Source: Thermococcales archaeon 44_46 (GTDB lineage Archaea; Methanobacteriota_B; Thermococci; Thermococcales; Thermococcaceae). Taken from it: a stretch of 13,155 nt of DNA. Shown piece after piece: positions 6,887 through 11,808 of the stretch. The notes under the pieces were generated by a model. The model had not been told where the DNA came from. It saw only the letters and a list, made by a program, of their open reading frames with translations, and did no database searches. The position numbers and the translations under genes were made by a program. The DNA is taken from the NCBI GenBank assembly GCA_001507935.1, contig LGET01000025.1:1-13155 (forward strand), in the 5' to 3' direction. Position 1 is the first letter of the stretch. Each line of letters starts with the position of its first letter.

Positions 6887-7171
6887 TCTTTTTTGGCCGC
6901 CTTTATCGTGGGCCCCGGTGGAGAGCTCCTCAACGTCTCCGCTGACAGCCTCTTCCAGAAGTGCGTCCCCCTCAAAATCCTCGGAACGGTGGGGATCTCT
7001 TCGACGCCCTTGCGACGCTCGTCATCCCGCTCTCGTAGCTAATATTTGCATGGATGATTGAAAAAGGGATGGCAGTGCTTGTTGCTTCACCCTTCGCGGC
7101 TGGAGTGGCGTGCACTGGAACGGCTCTGTCGTATGTTTGTTTTGTTAAGTTCTCCACGGCCAGGAGGGAAT
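6887..7171 (+). pseudogene. Decayed C-terminal remnant of a membrane protein
   Basis: Frame 2 reads a natural-looking peptide from 6887 (SFLAAFIVGPGGELLNVSA, then DSLFQKCVPLKILGT). Near 6991 sense passes to frame 1 (GDLFDALATLVIPLS), then a TAG at 7036-7038, then LIFAWMIEKGMAVLVASPFA and AGVACTGTALSYVCFVKFS to TAA 7169-7171. Adding one G to GGGG at 6991-6994 joins the first two parts, but the TAG remains, so this is true decay. The composition (small and hydrophobic residues with a basic end) suggests the last membrane segments of an integral protein. I cannot name the family. Confidence 0.45.
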
Positions 7172-7301
7172 AACCTAAGTAGGCCTTTCTACCTGACGTC
7201 TTGTCCTAATTATTGTGGACTTCTCAGCACGTTAAAGCACTCTCCAAAGTTACTTTGCTTTAATCTCGGCTATTTCCAGAAGCGCAAGTGATAGAAATTA
7301 C

Positions 7302-7312
7302 TTTTTTTTTTT
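7302..7312 (+). terminator. T-run terminator candidate
   Basis: Eleven T residues in a row, after AAATTAC, fit an archaeal T-run terminator. A similar lead-in (AAATTACTTTTTT) recurs at 9258-9269. Confidence 0.35.
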
Positions 7313-7342
7313 CGAGTGATTTTACGTATATGAAGTAGAAAT

Positions 7343-7391
7343 CCTTAAATAGTTTGAACGCACATAATATTATGAAAATCCGTGGGGTGAT
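7343..7391 (+). promoter_or_regulatory. Promoter and ribosome site for the secreted-protein operon
   Basis: CCTTAAATAG (7343-7352) is a good TATA box with a transcript start near 7370. GGGGTGAT (7384-7391) lies four bases before ATG 7396. The frame is open further back, but these signals select 7396. Confidence 0.6.
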
Positions 7392-7395
7392 ATCA

Positions 7396-8250
7396 ATGAG
7401 GTGGAAGTTGCTTGGTGTTTTGCTACTCGGTTTGTTGATTTTGGGTTCTTTTAGCCTTGTTAGTGCAAACAAGACACAAAACCCTTGGGAAGAGTGGGCA
7501 AAGGAGCATACAGTAAAAGTTCTTGTTATAGAAAAGGTTTCATACAAGAACGGAGAGCTCATTAGGGAAGTAATCTATACTGGGGACGACTTAAGGAATA
7601 AACTCAATGTCGGCAAACTCTCGAGGATTGAAAAGATAAAAGTAAGTGGAACAACTTTGGAGAAGAAGTATCCTAAAGGCGCTCAAGCATTAATGTCTGG
7701 AAAGTCTATAAGTAGGACATACTACAAAACAACGATATTAACAACCTCTAACGATCCGTTTCCTTGGTGGGATTATCCCCCATACTTACCAAGATGGACG
7801 TGGAAAGTATGGTACGACGAGTTCAGCATCCCTCATTATGAAAAGGCAGATCCTGTGAACTTAGTCTGGGAAGGTGGGACAAAAAGCGAGGTCAAAGAAG
7901 TGTTGGAAAATGAAGGATGGTATGATTGGGTAGTGGCGTCCAATCAATACATCTACGATCCTCCACAATATGGAGGAAGCGGATGGGAGGAAGGAGACGA
8001 TATGGCAACATCCAGAACATTCGGACCAAGACACCACGTAAGGCTCTGGGTAATCTACAATGGAAAAATTATTGGCTCTGCACATTACGAGGACAGGGAT
8101 CATGACGTTATATCCTTTGAGCAGGCTGAAGAAAAGGTTGCGCTCTACTATCATTCCCCGTGGGTCATAACCCCCGATCATTACTACCTCTACAACTACA
8201 TTTCAAGCCCGTACAACGACGGATACGCTACCAAAATCAGAAAATGGTGA
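7396..8250 (+). CDS. Secreted protein with LssY C-terminal-like domain (284 aa)
   Basis: Residues 1-24 are a Sec signal peptide (MRWKLLGVLLLGLLILGSFS) with a probable cut after VSA. There is no later membrane segment, so the protein is released or held by partners. The middle is aromatic and proline-rich (DPFPWWDYPPYLPRW, 120-134). Residues 152-252 follow the plan I know from the LssY C-terminal domain: a DPVNLVW strand, a helix that ends in EGW, then RTFGPRHHVRLWVIYNGK (207-224), IIGSAHYED (225-233), and an acidic-start helix (SFEQAEEKVAL). The His pair before RLW and the His-x-x-Glu after Gly-Ser-Ala are candidate functional residues. The match is from memory of the family pattern, not a search, and the function of that domain is not known. 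It is the first gene of an operon with two paralogous small membrane proteins; its stop overlaps the next ribosome site. Confidence 0.78.
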   Translation: MRWKLLGVLLLGLLILGSFSLVSANKTQNPWEEWAKEHTVKVLVIEKVSYKNGELIREVIYTGDDLRNKLNVGKLSRIEKIKVSGTTLEKKYPKGAQALMSGKSISRTYYKTTILTTSNDPFPWWDYPPYLPRWTWKVWYDEFSIPHYEKADPVNLVWEGGTKSEVKEVLENEGWYDWVVASNQYIYDPPQYGGSGWEEGDDMATSRTFGPRHHVRLWVIYNGKIIGSAHYEDRDHDVISFEQAEEKVALYYHSPWVITPDHYYLYNYISSPYNDGYATKIRKW

Positions 8251-8256
8251 ACAGCC

Positions 8257-8724
8257 ATGAAGGAACACAAAAGTGCCATTTTCTTTTTAATCCTTGCCTC
8301 TCCCCTTTGGATCTTAACCATAATCGGAATCACCGAGCTTGCCCAGCATTATCCTAATGCCATAGACAATATTCCCCTTGTAAGGGTTCACTATGACCCT
8401 ATTTCAGGAAGGTATCTTTTATCCGGGGCCTACGAACTCGTGTATCCCACATTCTTGCTCTCGGTGCTCACACTGGCATTCCTGTGGAAAACGAGAGTGT
8501 CCCCCCGGGAATTCGGAGTCTTGGCATTAACTGTCCCATTAATAACGTTAGTATTCGCATTTGCCATCAGTTCACTCTCCGGCCATTCCGATTACAGCGA
8601 TAGCGGTCCGGTGCTGATATTTGGTGCGTACATTATGCCGGTTGTTTCATTCCTGCTTGGAGTCGCTTTGTATCAAGCACTTAGAGCAGTTCGAGTTCAT
8701 AGTAATGGAGATATGACAGGATGA
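8257..8724 (+). CDS. Small integral membrane protein, four predicted helices (155 aa)
   Basis: Hydrophobic segments at about residues 7-27, 61-78, 87-106 and 119-142 suggest four membrane helices with both ends inside. A charged extracytoplasmic loop lies between the first two (HYPNAIDNIPLVRVHYDP). The conserved core, judged by the paralogue next door, is TRVSPREFGVLALTVPLIT between helices 2 and 3, and the last helix (FLLGVALYQALRAVR). The start is fixed by GGTGA at 8246-8250, which overlaps the stop of the secreted-protein gene, so the two are probably translationally coupled. I do not recognise the family. Its pairing with a secreted protein would fit export, anchoring or self-protection (inference only). 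Confidence 0.8.
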   Translation: MKEHKSAIFFLILASPLWILTIIGITELAQHYPNAIDNIPLVRVHYDPISGRYLLSGAYELVYPTFLLSVLTLAFLWKTRVSPREFGVLALTVPLITLVFAFAISSLSGHSDYSDSGPVLIFGAYIMPVVSFLLGVALYQALRAVRVHSNGDMTG

Positions 8725-8744
8725 ATATGTAAAGAGGAGATGTT

Positions 8745-9163
8745 ATGAACGAAACCCCATTAGAGCACAAAAATCCGATGATGGTGAAAGAATACACTTT
8801 TTCTATTATTTTTATAATCCTGCTCATTGAGCTGACAGTGTTTGCCCTAAGCGAGGTGGGGGGTTTAATAACCGCGAGCGGAGGGGGTCTAGCTATCATT
8901 GGGGATTATCATTTTTGTTCCCGCTACTCTCAACCCCTCTATTCCTCTCATTGGTTCGTGTGTCGCCAGGAGAATTTGGAGTCTTCACCCTTTTGGTAAC
9001 ACCTTTTACAATATTTGCCCAGTCCATAATCGCGAGGATTCTGAGTCCAGCCTACTACGATGAGAGTTCAGGTGGGGTAGTTGTTACCGTCCTTTTCTAC
9101 ATTGGGTCCTTGTTGGGGATAGCTTTGTATAAGGCTTTTCAATCGTTTAAGAGGAGTCGTTAA
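8745..9163 (+). pseudogene. Paralogue of the preceding membrane protein, frameshifted
   Basis: GAGGAG (8734-8739) lies five bases before ATG 8745. Frame 3 reads a first membrane helix (TFSIIFIILLIELTVFAL) and then GGLITASGGGLAIIG. Near 8901 sense moves to frame 2: LSFLFPLLSTPLFLSLVRVS, then PGEFGVFTLLVTPFTIF, and a last helix FYIGSLLGIALYKAFQSF, ending at TAA 9161-9163. Adding one G to GGGG at 8901-8904 gives a continuous protein of about 139 residues. VRVSPGEFGVFTL matches TRVSPREFGVLAL in the preceding gene and the C-terminal LGIALYKAF matches LGVALYQAL, so this is a tandem duplicate with the same topology. As given it is broken in the middle; a base-calling error or slippage cannot be excluded. 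Confidence 0.75.
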
Positions 9164-9274
9164 AAGCTACGTAGCGGTGATCCGGAAATAAAGAGGTGCT
9201 TGTACATTATTGCCACCTCTAAGAAAGGGGCAAAAGGATTCCAAGTCTGAAAGGAGAAATTACTTTTTTCTTTT
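9164..9274. other. Intergenic stretch with a possible terminator hairpin
   Basis: No gene is visible. AGAGGTG at 9192-9198 and CACCTCT at 9214-9220 are perfect complements with a 15-base loop and could end the operon transcript. A T-rich run follows at 9264-9274. Confidence 0.4.
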
Positions 9275-9307
9275 GAAAGCTTCGCCCTTTAGGGTGGGGA
9301 TGCAGTG
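9275..9307 (+). repeat. IS200/IS605-type end hairpin, copy 1 (diverged)
   Basis: GAAAGC leads into TTCGCCC, loop TTTA, GGGTGGG (stem 9281-9287 with 9292-9298, one G-U inside and G-U at the base), then GATGCAGTGAT. The layout (T-rich lead, GAAAGC, C/G hairpin with a four-base loop, GGA/GGATG/TCA-like tail) is the one I know from the right ends of archaeal IS200/IS605 elements. It matches copy 3 at 11439-11492 along about 50 bases including the T-rich lead. Confidence 0.45.
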
Positions 9308-9332
9308 ATTGAAAAACCAGCCCTTGGAAAGA

Positions 9333-9347
9333 CGAAACCCTTAAATG
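9333..9347 (+). promoter_or_regulatory. Promoter for the structured RNA region
   Basis: CCTTAAATG (9339-9347) behind a purine-rich CGAAAC is a good BRE-TATA pair. The expected transcript start, about 9365-9368, coincides with the first base of the first hairpin, not with any reading frame. Confidence 0.5.
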
Positions 9348-9364
9348 TCTTGGCTTTTTAATAA

Positions 9365-9672
9365 GGCCTCGGAGAGGCCACTCAAAAAACCCGATGAGAC
9401 AAGGTTTTACGTTACCACTCCGCCTTGGAGTGGTTAGGACGCTTAACAGCGTCCTTCAAAAACTGCCCTATCAAGCAGTCAAAGACTGAAGTTTGACATC
9501 CAAACCATAACCCCAATCCGCTTTGCGGTAGGGGTAACTGGGGCAAGACCGTCCCCTCGGGCTGAACCGAAAGGTGGTAACGCCGAGTAGGTTATGAGTT
9601 GCCCGTAAACCTTCCCGCACTTGGCGAGGGGTTAAAGCTAAATCTCGCCGTTCACGGCGGGGAGGAGGTCAG
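9365..9672 (+). ncRNA. Candidate structured RNA, possible IS605/TnpB-type omega (re) RNA
   Basis: No sustained reading frame is visible up to 9600, but hairpins follow one another: GGCCTC/GAGGCC with loop GGA (9365-9379); ACCACTCC/GGAGTGGT with loop GCCTT (9414-9434); AGGACGCT/AGCGTCCT with loop TAAC (9436-9455); ACTGC/GCAGT (9462-9479); TCAAA/TTTGA (9479-9496); a nested pair ACCCC/GGGGT around CCGC-TTT-GCGG (9510-9535); ACC-GAAA-GGT with a GNRA loop (9566-9575); and finally CTCGCCG-TTCA-CGGCGGG (9644-9661), the element end. A TATA box sits just before the first hairpin. In IS200/IS605 elements the RNA that guides TnpB overlaps the 3' part of tnpB and ends at the right end, so that is my preferred reading, with tnpB itself gone. 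It lacks the features of RNase P or SRP RNA that I could check. It could also be another thermococcal RNA, or DNA hairpins alone. Confidence 0.5.
9599..9672 (+). mobile_element. 3' end remnant of an IS200/IS605-type element (end hairpin, copy 2)
   Basis: The segment ends in the hairpin CTCGCCG-TTCA-CGGCGGG and the tail GAGGAGGTCAGAT (9662-9674). The 13-base tail is identical to that of copy 3 at 11480-11492. In one frame the end reads NLAVHGGEEVR here and SLALQSEEEVR at 11461-11490. Two diverged copies that keep the same frame suggest the repeat includes the last codons of an element gene, probably tnpB. No zinc-finger or RuvC segments of TnpB are readable upstream, so only the end survives. 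Confidence 0.5.
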
Positions 9673-9674
9673 AT

Positions 9675-9880
9675 TAAAGGACACTTCAGAGGTTGTAGGC
9701 ATGGAGTGGAAAAAGAGAGATAGCGGTGCACCGGTATTCGTAAAACCGTATTACACCACCGCAACAAGGATCGTCGGAGTTTTCTTTGGTGGTGTGGAAG
9801 GGACAACAGTAACGGGTTTCAGCGAAATTGACGGAATATTCTGTGAGTTAGGGAACATGGTGGTGGCATATGATAGTTAG
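9675..9880 (+). pseudogene. C-terminal stub of a chymotrypsin-like (S1-type) serine protease
   Basis: The frame that emerges from the element end codes for KKRDSGAPVFVKPY, then ATRIVGVFFGGVEG, TVTGFSEIDGIFCELG and NMVVAYDS. DSGAPVF has the form of the catalytic-serine loop of S1 proteases (GDSGGP), with the serine at 9722-9724. The order of what follows, a VGV strand, then a Gly-rich turn, then F-x-x-I-x-x-I before a final strand, also fits. The His and Asp of the triad and the whole N-terminal barrel are missing: the DNA upstream is mobile-element sequence. The open frame is fused by chance to the element end. The stop overlaps the next gene by 11 bases (9870-9880), so the protease was once its operon partner. 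Confidence 0.5.
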
Positions 9881-10499
9881 GCGTGCTGTTGTTGTATTTT
9901 TCTTTTTATTGCTTATTGGAGCTTTTGTATTTTCCCGAGCAATGAAAACCGCCGAAGTCCAGGTCACCATATACTACCCAGGGGAACTCGTGAGCGAAGG
10001 CTACCTCGTGGAGGACGGCCAAGTAATCCTCAAGTTCCATGCACTAAATAGCTCCGAGGAAATCAAGACGAAGCATGAAACCTTCAAAGTTCGTTGCTTC
10101 TTCTGCAATCTTGATCTTGAGAACGCAACCATCCTTATAGATGGAGCCTCTCTGAACCCAACCTGCAGGGATTATATTATGACCTTTGATAAAAAGGGAG
10201 ATATTGTTGGAATGCACTACATTGTGACTCCTTACAACTTGAGCGAAATTGCAGAAATCAAAATTCCTGAAGGACATAGATTCAAAGGCTTAAAATTTGA
10301 AAACAGCACTCTTTTTATCCTCCTAACTTCGGAAGGCAGTGAAGGAGTTAAGATTATCAGGTCAGAAGTTATAGCAAAATACAAAGAAGGACTCAAGAGC
10401 GGATGGATAAGGGTCGTCTATACGGATGAAAGAAGAAGCTGGGAAGGTAGGGTGTACAGCTTTGAAGAGGGAGAATGCCCAATACTCATCGAGATGTAG
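9870..10499 (+). CDS. Membrane-anchored extracytoplasmic protein of unknown function (209 aa)
   Basis: The N-terminus MIVRRAVVVFFFLLLIGAFVF is a signal anchor with two arginines before the hydrophobic run. The rest is strand-rich and should face outside: VQVTIYYPGELVSEG, QVILKFHAL, FKVRCFFCNLDLENATILIDG, then a Cys-x(2)-Cys pair, a further Cys (NPTCRDY) and a late Cys (EGECPI). Four cysteines could make disulfides. The repeated strand-turn pattern would suit an Ig-like sandwich, but I do not recognise the family. GGTGGTGG (9859-9866) precedes ATG 9870. The start lies inside the 3' end of the protease stub, so it probably relied on translation coupling or on that gene's promoter; its present promoter is not obvious. 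Confidence 0.75.
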   Translation: MIVRRAVVVFFFLLLIGAFVFSRAMKTAEVQVTIYYPGELVSEGYLVEDGQVILKFHALNSSEEIKTKHETFKVRCFFCNLDLENATILIDGASLNPTCRDYIMTFDKKGDIVGMHYIVTPYNLSEIAEIKIPEGHRFKGLKFENSTLFILLTSEGSEGVKIIRSEVIAKYKEGLKSGWIRVVYTDERRSWEGRVYSFEEGECPILIEM

Positions 10500-10570
10500 T
10501 GACTTCAAAAGCGAGTAGTTTTTTGTGGCGGACTTCATTATCTCCCTAGATAAGTTCTGGGGAGGCAAAA

Positions 10571-10608
10571 GCATAAATGTCCAAGGGATCAATGCTATTA
10601 TTAGGTGA
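10571..10608 (+). promoter_or_regulatory. Promoter and ribosome site for the GNAT gene at 10615
   Basis: GCATAAATG (10571-10579) is a TATA-like box with an expected start near 10600. AGGTGA (10603-10608) lies six bases before ATG 10615. Confidence 0.5.
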
Positions 10609-10614
10609 ACCCCA

Positions 10615-11433
10615 ATGAAACCCGTCATCCGCGAGGCTAAACCCGAAGACAGGCCATTCATCGAAGAGATAGCGAGGCTCACATGGGGCGGGGAAGATTA
10701 TCTCACAAGGGTTTTTGAGAGCTGGGTAAAAGATGGGCACTTCTACGTTCTTGAGCTTGAGGGAAAGGTCATCGGAACAGCAAAGCTAACTCTTTTGCCT
10801 GATAAGGTCGGGTGGCTTGAAGGGCTTAGAGTACACCCCGACTACAGGGGCAAGGGCTTTGGAAGAATGATTCAAAATTTTATGCTACAAAAAGGAGAAG
10901 AACTTGCAAAAGAGGGCCTCATAAACGCTCTGGAATTTTCAACGTATTACCTCAACAAGGAGAGCATAGCAATGGCAAAGAAAGATGGTTTTAAGATCGT
11001 CAAGCGCTACTACATTATGGGGAAAGCTGTAGAAGAAATTAAACCTTCAAAGCCATCCGACAGCACAATAGCCTCTTTAGAAGAGCTTGAATACGAGGAG
11101 TATATCCCAGTAGGATGGAAGTTCGTTCATAAAGTCCCGGAAGCTTTAGACTGGCTCAGGAGAAAAGTCATTATCAAAGAATGCAATGGAGCCAAGTTCA
11201 TGATGCCCAAAGACTCCGAGAGTGCTTTTGTACCGTTTCGCCTTTCAAAGCCATATGTAGAACAACTACTCCCTTGCATGGGCTATGAAGCTTCAAACGC
11301 AAATCAAAAATACATTGAAATTATGGTGCCTGAAGAGAGAAAGGAATTGCTTGAGCCCCTCAGAGAGTTTGGCTTTGAGGTCTGGGACAACCCCCAAGAG
11401 CCCAATGTGTTGGTGTTCAGGAGGGCCCTTTGA
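10615..11433 (+). CDS. GNAT N-acetyltransferase with C-terminal domain (272 aa)
   Basis: The N-terminal 150 residues are a canonical GNAT: IREAKPEDRPFIEEIA (strand 1 and helix 1), FYVLELEGKVIGTAKL (43-58), WLEGLRVHPDYRGKGFGRM (67-85) with the acetyl-CoA loop RGKGFG at 78-83, and a motif B-like IAMAKKDGFKIVKRYYIMG. It is followed by about 120 residues that I do not recognise (from about 150), with a second alpha/beta set (EYIPVGWKFVHKVPEALDWL, then MVPEERKELLEPLREFGFEV) that could be a degenerate second GNAT-like lobe. The acceptor is unknown; the family ranges from ribosomal proteins to small amines. The gene is intact, with its own promoter, and its stop is followed by a T-rich run and an element end. 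Confidence 0.88.
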   Translation: MKPVIREAKPEDRPFIEEIARLTWGGEDYLTRVFESWVKDGHFYVLELEGKVIGTAKLTLLPDKVGWLEGLRVHPDYRGKGFGRMIQNFMLQKGEELAKEGLINALEFSTYYLNKESIAMAKKDGFKIVKRYYIMGKAVEEIKPSKPSDSTIASLEELEYEEYIPVGWKFVHKVPEALDWLRRKVIIKECNGAKFMMPKDSESAFVPFRLSKPYVEQLLPCMGYEASNANQKYIEIMVPEERKELLEPLREFGFEVWDNPQEPNVLVFRRAL

Positions 11434-11438
11434 ATAAA

Positions 11439-11492
11439 AGTTACTTTTCCTTTTCGAAAGCCTCGCCCTTCAGAGCGAAGAGGAGGTCAGAT
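11439..11492 (+). repeat. IS200/IS605-type end hairpin, copy 3
   Basis: A T-rich lead (TTACTTTTCCTTTTC), then GAAAGC, CTCGCCC-TTCA-GAGCGAAG (a partly decayed stem), and GAGGAGGTCAGAT (11480-11492). The last 13 bases equal those of copy 2 at 9662-9674; the lead and hairpin match copy 1 at 9259-9309. Mismatches in the stem (C opposite A twice) show decay. It lies between an intact GNAT gene and a gene stub. Confidence 0.5.
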
Positions 11493-11580
11493 AGTACAAA
11501 GATAATGGCTTAATTCATCCCCTCCACTTCATGTTTTTTGTTACCAATGCAGAGAAAGCAAGTGTGTATATGGGTGGTGA

Positions 11581-11787
11581 GCATCAACATGGACAACATT
11601 TTTGATGTTTGTCGATATTGTGAAAGCCAGCAGAGAGGATAAAAAGCCATATTCCAACTACAGCTACAACAGAGCCCTTGGACTCGTAACACCAATTGCA
11701 GCTGGAGCTTTGGCGAGTATCCACCCGATGCTGCCTTACAGCGCGAGCCTTGCTGGATTCATAACGGCTGAATTATTCCTCCTGTGA
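11581..11787 (+). pseudogene. C-terminal stub of a membrane protein, possibly a MFS transporter
   Basis: After a TGA at 11578-11580 the frame reads ASTWTTFLMFVDIVKASRED, KKPYSNYSYNRALGLVTPIA, AGALASIHPMLPYSASLAGF and ITAELFLL, then TGA. A charged loop followed by a Gly/Ala-rich helix, a short turn with Pro, and a last hydrophobic helix is how the end of many MFS transporters looks. The upstream frames between the element end at 11492 and 11580 are broken. No start with a ribosome site is present. The family call is a weak guess. Confidence 0.4.
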
Positions 11788-11808
11788 ATCGCAGAAGAAA
11801 GTAAAAAC

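Larger units (their letters stand above)
6831..7342. other. Gap of about 510 bases holding a decayed gene and a T-run
   Basis: No intact gene is visible. 6887-7171 holds a decayed reading frame, described separately. 7172-7300 shows no clear coding signal. An 11-base T run at 7302-7312 is a possible intrinsic terminator. The TATA box of the next operon lies just past the end. Confidence 0.6.

Noticed and set aside
1940..8904. Blanket under-calling of long G runs in this sequence
   Set aside because: Runs of five and six G are present inside open frames (for example 5434-5439 and 8858-8863), so a general cap at four G does not hold. Local errors remain possible.
9365..9672. RNase P RNA or signal recognition particle RNA
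   Set aside because: I could not find the conserved GAGGAAAGTC-type and ACAGAAA-type segments of RNase P RNA or the SRP RNA core; the end hairpin points to an IS200/IS605 element instead.
9365..9672. CRISPR array
   Set aside because: The palindromes differ from each other in sequence and spacing; there is no repeated unit with spacers anywhere in the window.
9599..9880. A single 93-residue gene starting at a TTG codon
   Set aside because: The first third is the mobile-element end, repeated at 11461-11490, and the rest is a protease C-terminus. The frame is continuous by chance and no ribosome site precedes the TTG.
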